From NCBI RefSeq assembly GCF_013378055.1, contig NZ_CP051130.1, forward strand, positions 1,240,001 to 1,304,000: a DNA stretch of 64,000 nucleotides, read 5' to 3'. Below the pieces are notes generated by a model. It was not told where the DNA came from. It did not search any database and worked only from the letters and a program-made list of their open reading frames with translations. Below are positions 7,864 through 17,888 of the stretch, piece by piece. Position 1 is the stretch's first letter. Each line of letters starts with the position of its first letter. The position numbers were made by a program, and so were the translations under genes. This stretch comes from Parasphingopyxis sp. CP4 (GTDB lineage: Bacteria; Pseudomonadota; Alphaproteobacteria; Sphingomonadales; Sphingomonadaceae).

Positions 7864-9426
7864 CTATTCGGCGGCTTCGGCCTGGTCGGGCTCTTTCCAT
7901 ACGAGGATTGGCTTACGCGCGGCCCCGGTTTCATCCAGCCGTCGCCGCGGCGCATGAACCGGCGCGGCGTGCAGCGTTTCATCGCCGGCCTTGGCACGCT
8001 CAACCACCGAACGCAGCGCCCCGATAAACTCATCCAGAGCCTCGCGGGATTCGGTTTCCGTCGGCTCCACCAGCATCGCGCCATGAACAACGAGCGGGAA
8101 ATACATCGTCATCGGATGATAGCCTTCGTCGATGAGCCCCTTGGCAAGATCGAGCGTCGTCATCCCCTCGGCAAATCCTTTGTCGGAGAATAGCGCCTCA
8201 TGCATGCACGGACCGCTCGCCCCGAACGGTGCGTCCAGGACATCTTCCAGACTGCGTAACAGATAGTTGGCATTGAGCACGGCATCTTCGGCCACTTGCT
8301 TCAGACCGTCCGTACCATGGCTCATCATATAGGCGAGCGCCCGCGTGAACATGCCCATCTGGCCGTGAAAGGCGACCATCCGGCCAAAGCTGGATTCGTG
8401 ATGATCTTCGGCATTTTCCTCTTCAACCAGCACGAAATGCCTGTCGCGTTCCTCGACGAATGGCAGTGGTGCATATGGTGCAAGGGCTTCGGAGAAGACC
8501 ACTGGGCCGGACCCCGGTCCACCGCCGCCATGCGGGGTGGAGAAGGTTTTGTGCAGGTTGATATGCATGGCATCGACACCAAGATCGCCCGGCCGCACCC
8601 GGCCGACAATTGCGTTGAAATTCGCGCCATCGCAATAGACCAGACCGCCCGCCGCATGCACGGCATCCGAGATCCGCTTCATATCCGGTTCGAACAGGCC
8701 GCAGGTATTGGGGTTGGTGATCATCACACCGGCAACGTCCGGCCCCAGCCGTTCTTCCAGCGCCGCAAGATCCACCCGGCCTTCGGGCGTTGCCGGAATA
8801 TCCTCGACCCGATAACCGGCAAAGGCCGCAGTCGCCGGGTTCGTGCCATGCGCGCTTTCCGGTACCAGGATCACTTCACGCGCATCACCGCGCGCTTCCA
8901 GCGCCGATCGAATCGCGAGGATCCCGCACAGCTCACCATGCGCACCGGCCTTGGGGCTCATCGCGACCGCTGGCATGCCGGTCAGCTTGCATAGCCATTC
9001 GCCCAGTTGGTGGATCACTTCGAGCGCACCCTGCACCGTTTCAACCGGTTGCAGCGGATGGATATCGGCAAAGCCCTTCATCCGGGCCACGCGCTCATTG
9101 AGCCGCGGATTATGCTTCATCGTGCAAGAGCCAAGCGGAAACAGGCCGAGATCGATCGCATAGTTCATCCGCGACAGGCGAGTATAATGGCGCACGGTCT
9201 GTGGTTCGGACAGGCCAGCAAGGCCAATCGGTCGATTGCGCTCGAGCCCGCCAAGCCGTTTCTTGGCATCCGGTCGCTCGTCAAAATCGACGCCGGTTTC
9301 TTCGGTCGTGCCGATCTCGAAGATCAGTGGTTCGTCGAGCATCAGCGCGCGGTTGCCGGTAAATGTGTCTGTCGTACCCTGCGCATCCTGCGGCTGGCTC
9401 GGGCGGCCTTGATTGTTCATGCTCAT
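7864..9426 (-). CDS. gcvPB: Glycine dehydrogenase (decarboxylating) subunit 2
   Basis: 520 residues, the C-terminal half of the glycine cleavage P-protein, which is a separate gene in this lineage. The PLP-binding segment INLHKTFSTPHGGGGPGSGP holds the Schiff-base Lys, and LGSCTMKHNPR and the C-terminal PTETESREALDEF are typical. With GcvPA it decarboxylates glycine and passes the aminomethyl group to lipoylated GcvH. The start overlaps the gcvPA stop by four bases (ATGA). It is the last gene of the riboswitch-controlled operon; slightly over-length because of a low-complexity N terminus. Confidence 0.95.
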   Translation of the reverse strand: MSMNNQGRPSQPQDAQGTTDTFTGNRALMLDEPLIFEIGTTEETGVDFDERPDAKKRLGGLERNRPIGLAGLSEPQTVRHYTRLSRMNYAIDLGLFPLGSCTMKHNPRLNERVARMKGFADIHPLQPVETVQGALEVIHQLGEWLCKLTGMPAVAMSPKAGAHGELCGILAIRSALEARGDAREVILVPESAHGTNPATAAFAGYRVEDIPATPEGRVDLAALEERLGPDVAGVMITNPNTCGLFEPDMKRISDAVHAAGGLVYCDGANFNAIVGRVRPGDLGVDAMHINLHKTFSTPHGGGGPGSGPVVFSEALAPYAPLPFVEERDRHFVLVEEENAEDHHESSFGRMVAFHGQMGMFTRALAYMMSHGTDGLKQVAEDAVLNANYLLRSLEDVLDAPFGASGPCMHEALFSDKGFAEGMTTLDLAKGLIDEGYHPMTMYFPLVVHGAMLVEPTETESREALDEFIGALRSVVERAKAGDETLHAAPVHAPRRRLDETGAARKPILVWKEPDQAEAAE

Positions 9427-10805
9427 GCCGCCTCTCCCTGTCCTTCGGCCTCGACAGCGGCTTGGAGAGCATCTGCGAGCTTATCGACATCGGCATCGCT
9501 GGTGGTTTCGGTCACGGCAATGACGAGGCCATTCGCCAGTTCCGTTTCCCCCGGATAGAGGCGATTCAAAGCAACCCCCGCCAGGATCTTCTCATCGGCG
9601 AGCTTGCGCACGATCCGACGCGCCGGACATGGCAGGCTAATGGTGAACTCATTGAAGAAGCTGTCATTGATAACCTCGACACCCGGCACCTGTGCCAAGC
9701 GATCGGCGGCGCGCACGGCGCGGGCGTGATTGATCGTCGCCAGCTGACGCAATCCTGCTTCGCCGAGCAAGGTCATATGAATTGAGAAAGCCAGCGCACA
9801 AAGCCCTGAATTTGTGCATATATTCGATGTAGCCTTTTCGCGACGAATATGCTGTTCACGGGTCGAAAGCGTGAGCACATAGCCACGCTTGCCTTCGGCA
9901 TCCTGCGTCTCACCGCACAGCCGCCCAGGCATCTGCCGGACATATTTCTGGCTGCATCCGAACAGACCCACATAGGGCCCGCCAAAGTTCAGTCCGACGC
10001 CGATCGACTGGCCCTCGCCGACGACGATATCGGCGCCCATTTCACCCGGTGGCGTCAAGGCCCCAAGGGAGACGGGCTCGGTCACCACGGCAATCAGCAA
10101 GGCCTTGTGCGCATGCGCCTTGGCCGCCAGATCGGACATGTCCGCTATCCGGCCCAATATATCGGGATATTGCACGACCACGCAGCTTGTTTCGTCATCG
10201 ATCTGATCGAGCAGGTCGGTCGTATCACCATTGGCGACGAGCGTTGGCGCTTCATGCACCAGCTCATCCTTGGTGAAGCGCGCCATCGTCTTGGCAACCG
10301 ATACATAATGCGGATGCAGGCCCGATGAGAGGATCGCCCTGCCCCGTTTCGTGATCCGCCGCGCCATGACGATCGCCTCCCAACAGGCGGTTGAGCCGTC
10401 ATACATGGACGCATTGGCGACATCGGTACCGAACAGGCGCGCAACCTGCGTCTGAAATTCGAACAGCATCTGCAACGTGCCTTGCGCGATTTCCGGCTGG
10501 TATGGCGTATAGGCCGTCAGGAACTCGCCGCGCTGGATCAGGTGATCGACGCTCGCCGGCACATGATGGCGATAGGCACCGCAGCCGAGAAAGAAGGGCA
10601 TGTCCGCCGCTGCGCTGTTGCGTCGCGCCATCCGGCGAAACTCCGCATCCACCGCCATTTCCGACGCATGATTGGGCAAATCCCGGATCGCCCCGTCGAG
10701 CCGCGCCTCTTCGGGCACATCGGCAAACAAGGCATCGATATCAGGCGCACCGATCTTGGCCAGCATGGCCAGGCGGTCAGAAGGTTCAAGCGGCAGGTAA
10801 CGCAT
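9423..10805 (-). CDS. gcvPA: Glycine dehydrogenase (decarboxylating) subunit 1
   Basis: 460 residues corresponding to the N-terminal half of the P-protein. Features include FLGCGAYRHHVPASVDHLIQ, the FLTAYTPYQPEIAQGTLQML motif and NFGGPYVGLFGCSQKYVRQM. It forms the P-protein together with GcvPB and lacks the PLP lysine, which lies in GcvPB. It sits 32 bases behind gcvH and overlaps gcvPB by four bases. Confidence 0.95.
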   Translation of the reverse strand: MRYLPLEPSDRLAMLAKIGAPDIDALFADVPEEARLDGAIRDLPNHASEMAVDAEFRRMARRNSAAADMPFFLGCGAYRHHVPASVDHLIQRGEFLTAYTPYQPEIAQGTLQMLFEFQTQVARLFGTDVANASMYDGSTACWEAIVMARRITKRGRAILSSGLHPHYVSVAKTMARFTKDELVHEAPTLVANGDTTDLLDQIDDETSCVVVQYPDILGRIADMSDLAAKAHAHKALLIAVVTEPVSLGALTPPGEMGADIVVGEGQSIGVGLNFGGPYVGLFGCSQKYVRQMPGRLCGETQDAEGKRGYVLTLSTREQHIRREKATSNICTNSGLCALAFSIHMTLLGEAGLRQLATINHARAVRAADRLAQVPGVEVINDSFFNEFTISLPCPARRIVRKLADEKILAGVALNRLYPGETELANGLVIAVTETTSDADVDKLADALQAAVEAEGQGEAA

Positions 10806-10837
10806 TTTATTCTCCGTCGTGGCGCTAGGGCCAGCGG

Positions 10838-11209
10838 CTATAGGCTATCGACAAACGCCTTATAGGCTTTGGCATCCATCAACCCTTCGAGCTGGCTCGT
10901 GTCGCTCAGCGTCATGCGGAAGAACCAGCCTTCCTCTTCGGGCGATGTGTTGACGAGAGCCGGCTCATCTTCGAGCGCGTCATTACCCTCGGTGACTTCG
11001 CCAGAGACTGGCGCATAGACATCGCTCGCGGCCTTGACCGATTCCACAACGGCCGCTTCGCCGCCCTGTTCCAGCATCGAGCCGCTTTCCGGCACTTCGA
11101 TAAACACGATATCGCCAAGCTGTTCCTGCGCATAATCGGTAATCCCGATCGTCGCATGGTCGCCATCGACATCAATCCATTCATGCTCTTCGGTGAAAAA
11201 ACGGGCCAT
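10838..11209 (-). CDS. gcvH: Glycine cleavage system H protein
   Basis: 123 residues, the standard length. The lipoyl-attachment lysine is Lys59 in the motif [19 protein letters not shown]; the N-terminal [20 protein letters not shown] and the C-terminal [10 protein letters not shown] segments are typical. The lipoyl arm shuttles the aminomethyl intermediate between the P, T and L proteins. Its lipoate could come from the lipB product encoded at 48 kb. It lies between gcvT and gcvPA in the operon. Confidence 0.96.
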   Translation of the reverse strand: MARFFTEEHEWIDVDGDHATIGITDYAQEQLGDIVFIEVPESGSMLEQGGEAAVVESVKAASDVYAPVSGEVTEGNDALEDEPALVNTSPEEEGWFFRMTLSDTSQLEGLMDAKAYKAFVDSL

Positions 11210-11220
11210 CGCGGTCTCCC

Positions 11221-12396
11221 CTATGCTTTTGGCGGTCTGTGATAATTTTGCGGAACGAACGGCATCGGCGTGACCGTGCCGGTGAATGGTTTTTTGCGCT
11301 GTTCGATCGTGATTACGGTGTCCGGGGCGCTAAGATCAGCTGGCACATAGGCCATGGCGATCGGCTGTTGGAGCGTCGGCGAGAAGCCACCGCTGGTCAC
11401 CGTGCCAATCTGTGCACCATCGGCGTCAACAACGATCGCACCTTCGCGCACCGGCTGGCGGCCTTCGACAACCAGCCCCACACGCTTGCGCTCGGGGCCG
11501 TTTTCGCGCTGCGCCAGGATGCGCTCTGCACCAGGAAAGTCCGCGGCTTCACGGCGACGCTTGGACAGCGCAAAGCCAAGATCGGCTTCAACCGGCGTGA
11601 TCTCGGTATCGATATCATGCCCATAGAGCGGCAGGCCGGCCTCCAGGCGCAGGGAATCGCGCGCGCCAAGGCCAATCGGCTGCACTTCCTCATGCGCGAC
11701 AAGCGCAGCGGCGAGCGTTTCAGCATGCTCGGCGGCGACGGATATCTCGAATCCATCCTCACCGGTATAGCCGGACCGGCTGGCCCACAGCGCGATATCG
11801 CCAGCGTCCGAATGCCAGGTAAATCCACCCGCCTGCATGAAATATAGCGCCGCGCTTTCCGGAACGAGCCGGGCAAACACTTCACCAGCCTTGGGACCCT
11901 GCAATGCGACCAGCGCGCGATCTTCCATGTGATGGATGAAGATATGGTCGGGCAAGGTCTCACGCAGATAGGCAAGATCGCCATGCTTGGTCGCACCATT
12001 GACGACCATATAGAAATATTCGCAGTCGTCCGGCGGCGTCTCGCCTTCGGCCATCCCGCAGCTTTCCGGGTCCGCATAAGCCAGGCGCGTGATCATCAGA
12101 TCATCGACAATCCCGCCATCCGGCGCGAGCAGCAGCGAATAGCGCATGCGCTCAACACCCAGTTTCTGAATCTCTCCGGGTAGAACCGTTTCGAGTGCCT
12201 GGGCGGCATTCGAACCGCTGATAATCACCTGGCCCATATGGCTGACATCGAACAGCCCGACGGAGTCCCGCGTCCAAAGATGCTCGGCCATGATGCCTTC
12301 ATATTGGATCGGCATGTCATAGCCCGCAAAGCCGACCATGCGGGCGCCTTGGCTCCTGTGCCAGCTATCGAGAGGAAGTTGTGTGTCGTCGCCCAT
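11221..12396 (-). CDS. gcvT: Aminomethyltransferase (glycine cleavage T protein)
   Basis: 391 residues with the GCV_T fold. Visible elements are [32 protein letters not shown] (folate-binding Asp region, given here in outline), [32 protein letters not shown] and a C-terminal barrel with [18 protein letters not shown]. It releases ammonia and makes 5,10-methylene-THF. It is the first gene of the operon, starting about 40 bases after the second aptamer of the glycine riboswitch. Confidence 0.95.
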   Translation of the reverse strand: MGDDTQLPLDSWHRSQGARMVGFAGYDMPIQYEGIMAEHLWTRDSVGLFDVSHMGQVIISGSNAAQALETVLPGEIQKLGVERMRYSLLLAPDGGIVDDLMITRLAYADPESCGMAEGETPPDDCEYFYMVVNGATKHGDLAYLRETLPDHIFIHHMEDRALVALQGPKAGEVFARLVPESAALYFMQAGGFTWHSDAGDIALWASRSGYTGEDGFEISVAAEHAETLAAALVAHEEVQPIGLGARDSLRLEAGLPLYGHDIDTEITPVEADLGFALSKRRREAADFPGAERILAQRENGPERKRVGLVVEGRQPVREGAIVVDADGAQIGTVTSGGFSPTLQQPIAMAYVPADLSAPDTVITIEQRKKPFTGTVTPMPFVPQNYHRPPKA

Positions 12397-12434
12397 ATTT
12401 GCTCCGTGACCAGATACGGCCGGAATGCTTCCGA

Positions 12435-12630
12435 CCCACCCCCTCTGTCACGGAAGCCTGAGAGCTTTCACCATGTACCTAAGTGCACGGCTTACCCCTT
12501 CGGCGGGACATGGAACGCCCATATCCACTTTCCAGAGTACCGATTGGCAGCGCGGTCCTTTGGCCTGAGAGATTCCGGGGCGGTTGCTCCTTCGGCGGTG
12601 TGGCAAGCACACTCTCTCCCGCGCGGCCAT
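12435..12630 (-). promoter_or_regulatory. Tandem glycine riboswitch upstream of gcvT
   Basis: Read on the minus strand, the leader holds two glycine aptamers in series. Aptamer 1 (about 12627-12550) is closed by GCGCGG/CCGCGC and contains GGGAGAG, CCGCCGAAGGAGCAA and the conserved ATCTCTCAGGCCAAAGGAC. Aptamer 2 (about 12545-12440) has the same core: GGAAAGTGG, CCGCCGAAGGGGTAAGCC and GCTCTCAGGCTTCCGTGACAG. The short linker is characteristic of cooperative tandem glycine riboswitches that turn on gcv operons. The remaining leader (12631-12726) must contain the promoter, but I do not see a convincing one. This riboswitch accounts for the largest gene-free stretch of the window. Confidence 0.95.
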
Positions 12631-12726
12631 CCGCCGGTTTCCCGACGGCGGCATGACTATCGATTGGCGCGTAGCGCGAGGAGAGTCAACGGCGAACCCC
12701 GCCTATCTGGTGACAGGCGCAAAAGA

Positions 12727-13377
12727 TCAGGCTGAACTGAGCTTGCGGGCCTTGGCGCGCCACTCCTGGGCCAGCACAGAAAGATCGCAAAGCGCTCGCG
12801 TCGAGTCGGTATCGGCCTTCGCGCCGCCGCCTATGAGCAGGCCAAAGACCCGCTCCACCGTCCATTCGGGATGCGGCCTATCGACCAAGGCAATGGTATC
12901 GCCTGCGGCGACGCGTCCGGGCTCAATCACGCGATAATACCAGCCGGACAGGTGATGCTTGACCATCAACGACACCAGCTCAGGCCATTCCATGACATGG
13001 GCTTGCTTCCAGCATGGCTGACGACCCTGGCTGATTTCCACCAACGCGGTTCCGAGCCGATAGCGATCACCGATGCAGACTTCGGTCTCCACCATGCCTG
13101 AAACGGCTATATTCTCACCAAAGGCACCCGGATGATCGAGCTTGGAATGAAAGGGCGAGAGGGATTCCCAGAAAGCATAATGATCGCGCGGATAATGATG
13201 CACCGCCTTGTCGGGCCCACCATGGACGCGCAAATCGGCTTGCTCGTCGCCAATCAAGCCCAGCATGCCGATCTCAATCGGGCCGTCTTCGGGTTCCTTG
13301 CGGATTGCACTCAGCTCATCGCCCCGCAATGGGAGCGACCTGCCGGTTAGAACAGCCTCAACGGAAAGCGGCTCCAT
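12727..13377 (-). CDS. MOSC domain protein (YiiM-like)
   Basis: 216 residues. The MOSC core is clear: the GPIEIGMLGLIGDEQADLRVHGG strand region, DKAVHHYPRDHY, GAFGENIAVSGM, the GDRYRLGTALVEISQGRQPCWKQ segment carrying the conserved Cys, and a C-terminal helical tail as in YiiM. YiiM-type proteins are linked to reduction of N-hydroxylated compounds with molybdenum cofactor, or to Moco-sulfide handling. It starts five bases after the lipoprotein gene, so the two are likely one transcript. The end lies just outside the gcv leader. Confidence 0.85.
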   Translation of the reverse strand: MEPLSVEAVLTGRSLPLRGDELSAIRKEPEDGPIEIGMLGLIGDEQADLRVHGGPDKAVHHYPRDHYAFWESLSPFHSKLDHPGAFGENIAVSGMVETEVCIGDRYRLGTALVEISQGRQPCWKQAHVMEWPELVSLMVKHHLSGWYYRVIEPGRVAAGDTIALVDRPHPEWTVERVFGLLIGGGAKADTDSTRALCDLSVLAQEWRAKARKLSSA

Positions 13378-13382
13378 AACCG

Positions 13383-14036
13383 CTAACGGGTAGCATTATA
13401 TTCGAGCTGGTCGGGCTCTAGCTGGAAGCCAATCAAAAGTTCGAAGGTGATATTGTCGACGGCGGCCCGCACTGTCGGATCAGCCATCGGGTCGAGCGCA
13501 GCATCAGTGTCACCTGGACGGCGGCGGCGCGTCAGGCGTTCTTCGACGTCGGGCGGCAAGGTCACTGCCGCACGTGAAATGCTGGTTGATGCCTGGCCAT
13601 TCGTGCTGGCCCGATACTCTCCATCCGCAAAATTCAGACCAACCCGCCCAATTTCCTTGGACACGATCTGGCCATTGCCGCGCAGCACGGTTGCGAAATA
13701 CGGAAGCACGATCTGTCGCGCCCCACGTGGATCCGTGCGCCGGGCGTAGACATCGAAGCTTGCGACAGCGTCGATCGTCCCGGATGCGTCGCTGCACGTG
13801 CTGCGAATATTGGTGATCACAGCCGTTGCATCGATCGCGCTTGCCTCGCGGCTGGACCGCGGATTGAAGATCGTGATCTCGTTCGTATGCACCGGCGTTG
13901 CGACGGCCGGGCATGCGGTACGATTCACCAGCAGGCCGATACCTGATTCGCCGGCGCTAATGACATCGCGGCGTCCACAAGACACCAGGACAAGGCCGAT
14001 AGCGGCGACCAAAGCGATATTTCCATATTTCCGCAC
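13383..14036 (-). CDS. Uncharacterised lipoprotein
   Basis: 217 residues. A type II signal peptide ends in the lipobox L-V-S-C with the acceptor Cys at residue 20. After it comes a mostly beta-predicted domain with Cys pairs ([17 protein letters not shown]) and a charged RRRRPGD loop. I do not recognise the family. The GTG at 14036 is chosen because AAGGA lies about eight bases upstream and the signal peptide then has normal length. It precedes the MOSC gene, whose start is five bases on, and is divergent from ispH. Confidence 0.7.
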   Translation of the reverse strand: MRKYGNIALVAAIGLVLVSCGRRDVISAGESGIGLLVNRTACPAVATPVHTNEITIFNPRSSREASAIDATAVITNIRSTCSDASGTIDAVASFDVYARRTDPRGARQIVLPYFATVLRGNGQIVSKEIGRVGLNFADGEYRASTNGQASTSISRAAVTLPPDVEERLTRRRRPGDTDAALDPMADPTVRAAVDNITFELLIGFQLEPDQLEYNATR

Positions 14037-14146
14037 AAACGAAATCCTTACTCTTATTTGGGCACCGAACGACCGGTGCACGAATATGCCGGCCCCTCAT
14101 AGGAAGCGGCTTCCGTCGCTGCAAGCAATCGCGTAAGAGCCTGGGT

Positions 14147-15097
14147 ATGAACAACAGCAAAACCGCACTGACGCTTTTGATTGCCGCACCGCGCGGATTC
14201 TGCGCCGGCGTCGATCGTGCTATACGGATCGTAGAGCTTGCGATCGAAAAATATGGCGCGCCAGTCTATGTGCGGCACGAGATCGTGCACAACCGCTATG
14301 TGGTGGATGCGCTCAAGGACCAGGGCGCGATTTTCGTCGAGGAACTGGACGAGGTTCCCGACGATGTACCGGTGGTTTTCTCTGCCCATGGGGTGCCGAA
14401 AGCGGTCCCTGCCAAGGCGGAAGAACGCGGCCTGGAATATCTTGATGCCACCTGCCCGCTGGTGTCCAAGGTGCATCGTCAGGCGGAACGTTTGGTCGAA
14501 AAGGGCCAGCACATCCTGTTCATCGGCCATCGTGATCATCCCGAAGTGGTCGGTACCTTCGGCCAAGTGCCGGAAGGGGCGATGACCCTCGTCGAAACGC
14601 ATGATGATGCTGAAAATGTTGTGGTCGAGAATCCCGACAATGTTGGGTTTCTGACACAAACCACACTGTCAGTCGACGATACGGTCGATATCATCCAGGT
14701 CCTGCGCCGCCGTTTTCCCCAGATCAACGCGCCACGCAGCGAAGATATCTGTTACGCGACCTCGAATCGCCAGGAGGCAGTCAAAGCCATTGCATCCAAT
14801 TGTGACTCGATGCTGGTGATTGGTGCGCCCAATAGTTCAAACTCGGTCCGCCTCGTCGAAGTCGCAGAGCGGCAAGGGACACCGGCGCGATTGATCCAGC
14901 GCGCCACGGAAATAGATTTTGACTGGTTCGAAGATGTTCAAACGCTCGGCATCACTGCTGGCGCATCGGCACCCGAAATCCTCGTGCGTGAAGTCGTTGA
15001 AGCGCTGGGTCACAGATTTGACGTCACAGAGCGCGAAGTTGAAACGACGCGCGAAAAAATGCTGTTCAAGCTGCCGCGTGGCCTCGAAGCCGCCTGA
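14147..15097 (+). CDS. ispH: 4-hydroxy-3-methylbut-2-enyl diphosphate reductase
   Basis: 316 residues. The three cysteines that bind the iron-sulfur cluster are Cys19 (RGFCAGV), Cys103 (DATCPLV) and Cys202 ([10 protein letters not shown]), and the substrate-binding HEIVHN, SAHGVP and GAPNSSNS motifs are present. It makes IPP and DMAPP in the last step of the MEP pathway. It begins the ispH-thrB-rnhA run that is conserved in alphaproteobacteria; thrB starts seven bases after its stop. Confidence 0.96.
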   Translation: MNNSKTALTLLIAAPRGFCAGVDRAIRIVELAIEKYGAPVYVRHEIVHNRYVVDALKDQGAIFVEELDEVPDDVPVVFSAHGVPKAVPAKAEERGLEYLDATCPLVSKVHRQAERLVEKGQHILFIGHRDHPEVVGTFGQVPEGAMTLVETHDDAENVVVENPDNVGFLTQTTLSVDDTVDIIQVLRRRFPQINAPRSEDICYATSNRQEAVKAIASNCDSMLVIGAPNSSNSVRLVEVAERQGTPARLIQRATEIDFDWFEDVQTLGITAGASAPEILVREVVEALGHRFDVTEREVETTREKMLFKLPRGLEAA

Positions 15098-15103
15098 TTC
15101 CGC

Positions 15104-16063
15104 ATGGCCGTCTATACACATGTATCTGCGGAGGGGATTTCCGCGCTGCTCGACGGCTATGATGTCGGCACCCTGGTGTCGGCCAAGGGCATCGCCGAAG
15201 GCGTCGAAAACAGCAATTATCTGATCGAGACGACGCAGGATCGCTTCATATTGACCTTGTATGAGAAACGGGTTGATGCAGCCGACCTCCCCTTCTTTCT
15301 CAAGCTCCTGGATCATCTCGCCGAGCGCGGGCAGCCCGTCCCACCCGCCATCGCCGATCGCAACGGCACCCAAATACAGACTGTTGAAGGGCGCCCGGCC
15401 TGCCTGATCGCATTCCTGCCTGGAGTCTCGCTCGGCGAACCGAACGCTGCCCAGGCACTCGCGACAGGCGCAGCTTTGGGGCAGCTCCACCAGGCACTCG
15501 TCGATTTTGAAGACCGTCGCCCGAATACTCTCTCACTGTCGGGCTGGCGCAGTCTTGCCGATCAATGCGGCTCCGCACTCGACGATATCGCGCCCGGGAT
15601 GCGCGCATCCGTTGATGAAGAACTCGCATTTCTTGAGGCGCATTGGCCCAACGATCTCCCGCAATCAGCCATCCACGCCGATCTATTCCCAGACAATGTC
15701 CTGATGCTCGATGATCAGGTGACCGGCATTATCGACTTCTATTTCGCCTGCACCGATATCCGGGCCTATGATCTGGCCGTCACCCATGCCGCCTGGTGTT
15801 TCGATGATGACGGGCGCGGATTCGATGCCGAGCGGTCATCAGCATTGATATCCGGCTATGCTCAGCATGCAGCATTGGCCGAAGCGGAACGGGCCGCCCT
15901 GCCGATTCTTGCGCGAGGCGCAGCCTTGCGGTTCCTGCTGACCCGCGCATGGGATTGGCTCAACACGCCGCCCGATGCCCTGGTTACTCGCAAGGACCCC
16001 CTCGCTTTTCTCAACCGCCTCGAATTCTACCGGGGTGCAAATGCGGATCTCTTCGCCGCATGA
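15104..16063 (+). CDS. thrB: Homoserine kinase (aminoglycoside-phosphotransferase fold)
   Basis: 319 residues of the APH-fold homoserine kinase that alphaproteobacteria use instead of the GHMP-type enzyme. It shows the N-terminal lobe [22 protein letters not shown], the catalytic loop [12 protein letters not shown], and the metal-binding [11 protein letters not shown]. It phosphorylates homoserine in threonine synthesis. Its TGA overlaps the rnhA ATG by four bases. Confidence 0.93.
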   Translation: MAVYTHVSAEGISALLDGYDVGTLVSAKGIAEGVENSNYLIETTQDRFILTLYEKRVDAADLPFFLKLLDHLAERGQPVPPAIADRNGTQIQTVEGRPACLIAFLPGVSLGEPNAAQALATGAALGQLHQALVDFEDRRPNTLSLSGWRSLADQCGSALDDIAPGMRASVDEELAFLEAHWPNDLPQSAIHADLFPDNVLMLDDQVTGIIDFYFACTDIRAYDLAVTHAAWCFDDDGRGFDAERSSALISGYAQHAALAEAERAALPILARGAALRFLLTRAWDWLNTPPDALVTRKDPLAFLNRLEFYRGANADLFAA

Positions 16064-16506
16064 GCCTGGTCGAAATATTCACGGACGGCGCATGCAAAGG
16101 CAATCCGGGGCCCGGCGGATGGGGTGCGATCATCCGCTATGGCGCGCATGAAAAGGAATTGTCCGGCGCCGAAGCTGACACCACCAACAACCGAATGGAG
16201 CTGCTCGCGGCAATCGAAGCGCTCAACGCGCTCAAGCGGTCCAGCCGCGTACGGCTGACGACCGACAGTAATTATGTGAAAGACGGGATCACCAAGTGGA
16301 TCCACAACTGGATGCGCAACAATTGGCGCACGGCCGGCAAGAAGCCGGTGAAGAATGCGGACCTTTGGCAGCGCCTGCTCGATGCTGCCGAGCCGCATGA
16401 TATCGAATGGGCCTGGGTGAAAGGCCATGACGGGCACCCGGACAATGAGCGCGCCGACCAGCTTGCAAGCGACGCCGCCGAAGCGGTCGCCGCTGCAAGC
16501 CGCTAG
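16060..16506 (+). CDS. rnhA: Ribonuclease HI
   Basis: 148 residues. The catalytic carboxylates Asp9 (FTDGAC), Glu47 (NRMELL), Asp69 (TTDSNY) and Asp133 (ERADQLA) and the helper His123 (VKGHDGH) are all in place, as is the basic handle [12 protein letters not shown]. It degrades RNA in RNA-DNA hybrids. The ATG at 16060 overlaps the thrB stop as ATGA. It converges on the DUF1508 gene with a three-base gap. Confidence 0.97.
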   Translation: MSLVEIFTDGACKGNPGPGGWGAIIRYGAHEKELSGAEADTTNNRMELLAAIEALNALKRSSRVRLTTDSNYVKDGITKWIHNWMRNNWRTAGKKPVKNADLWQRLLDAAEPHDIEWAWVKGHDGHPDNERADQLASDAAEAVAAASR

Positions 16507-16509
16507 TCG

Positions 16510-16686
16510 CTAGCTATTGTCTTCGACTTCAGCGCCAGGACCCTTGGTCTGAATCGACTTGATCGCGTTCTTGGCGCTCGACTTGCTGGAATAGCCTTCG
16601 GTCGAGAACATCACTTCAGAATTATATTTGAAGCGAACACGGAACTCGCCCTTCTTGTCTTTCCAGATTTCAAATTTGTGCGCCAT
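16510..16686 (-). CDS. DUF1508 (YegP-like) small protein
   Basis: 58 residues, one DUF1508 repeat: an N-terminal strand pair KFEIWKDKKGEFRVRFKYNSE, then FSTEGYSSKSSAKNAIKSIQ, followed by an acidic tail ending GAEVEDNS. AGGAGG lies six bases before the ATG, which supports real translation of this short frame. Family members are small soluble proteins of unknown role; YegP itself has two such repeats. It lies alone between rnhA and the FAD oxidoreductase gene. Confidence 0.85.
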   Translation of the reverse strand: MAHKFEIWKDKKGEFRVRFKYNSEVMFSTEGYSSKSSAKNAIKSIQTKGPGAEVEDNS

Positions 16687-16778
16687 CAGGGCCTCCTAAA
16701 CTGTGTGTCGGTTTTGTTGCGATAGGCGAAACAGTGAGACAGGCATAGGGTGAACGCCGCAAAACTGTCACAAACTCG

Positions 16779-17888
16779 TCAGCGCAAGCGCGATGGCAAG
16801 TATCGCTCCGGCTCAACCCCATCAATTATAGCGGGCGGCGTCTCATCCAGCAGCAATGTTCGACACAGTTTTGCAGCGGCCGGTGCGGTCTGGATACCAA
16901 AGCCGCCTTGGCCAGCGCACCAGAAGAAGTTTGGCGTATCAGGATCGAATCCATAGATCGGCAATCGATCCGGCGCGAAGTTTCTAAGGCCCGCCCATTT
17001 CCGATCCATCCCGAGCACGTGCCAGTCCATTGCCTTCTCGAACCGGTCGATGGCGAGCGCGACGTCCAGTTCCTCCGCTGCAACATCCCCGGCTTCGCTG
17101 GGTGTTTCGTCATGCGGGCTCAGCCAGAGGCGGCCATTCTCTCCCTTGAAATAGAAACGGCCCTCAACATCGATGACCAACGGCAGATCAAGCGGAACCG
17201 CCGGATCAGTCCGCAATTGGATGACCGTGCGTCGATAGGGTGTCACGCCGACTGGCTCGACACCCGCGAGCTGCGCGACCTGATCCGCCCAGGCACCCGT
17301 GGCATTCACCACAATCGCCGCTTCTATCTCCTCACCGGCCGCCTCAACACGCCACCCCTGTTGATCCGGTTCGATGCGCTGGACCGGCGCTGAGCACCGC
17401 AGTTCAGCGCCAGACCTGCGGGCGGCTGCTAGATAGGACTGATGGAGGCCGGCGACATCAATGTCGGAACATGTCGGCTCCCAAAGCGCCTGGTCCCAAT
17501 GGCCTCGAATTCCCGGACACCGCCGCGAGATCGCATCGCCGGACAGTTTTTCGAGCGTTACCCCGCTGCCTGCAAACTCACCTTCCAGCGCATCCAAGGC
17601 CGCACGGCCCGATTGTTCGGCGATATGCAAGGCGCCGCGCTGGCTCAGAAACGGCGCATCCGAAAAATCAGGATCGGGCTTGGCCAGAAAATCATATGAA
17701 GCGGTGGTCAAAGGCTGCACAAATGGCCCGCCATAAGTTTCCGACCAGAAAGCGGCCGAACGCCCGGTCGAATGATAGCCAGGCATCGCCTCTGCCTCGA
17801 GTAGCAAGACCTTGTGATCGACCGCGAGTTCCGCAGCCAGGCTAGCACCGGCAATACCGGCCCCGATAATCAAGAAATCATAGCTCAT
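16779..17888 (-). CDS. FAD-dependent oxidoreductase, D-arginine dehydrogenase (DauA)-like
   Basis: 369 residues of the DAO family. The N-terminal dinucleotide fold reads IIGAGIAGASLAAEL, followed by the acidic LLLEAEAMPGYHSTGRSAAFW. The combination GYHSTGRSAA, SDIDVAGLHQSYL, KWAGLRNFAPD and FFWCAGQGGFGIQTAPA closely follows Pseudomonas DauA from memory, so deamination of a D-amino acid is a good guess, but the substrate is not proven. The start overlaps the stop of the upstream hydrolase gene by four bases. Confidence 0.8.
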   Translation of the reverse strand: MSYDFLIIGAGIAGASLAAELAVDHKVLLLEAEAMPGYHSTGRSAAFWSETYGGPFVQPLTTASYDFLAKPDPDFSDAPFLSQRGALHIAEQSGRAALDALEGEFAGSGVTLEKLSGDAISRRCPGIRGHWDQALWEPTCSDIDVAGLHQSYLAAARRSGAELRCSAPVQRIEPDQQGWRVEAAGEEIEAAIVVNATGAWADQVAQLAGVEPVGVTPYRRTVIQLRTDPAVPLDLPLVIDVEGRFYFKGENGRLWLSPHDETPSEAGDVAAEELDVALAIDRFEKAMDWHVLGMDRKWAGLRNFAPDRLPIYGFDPDTPNFFWCAGQGGFGIQTAPAAAKLCRTLLLDETPPAIIDGVEPERYLPSRLR

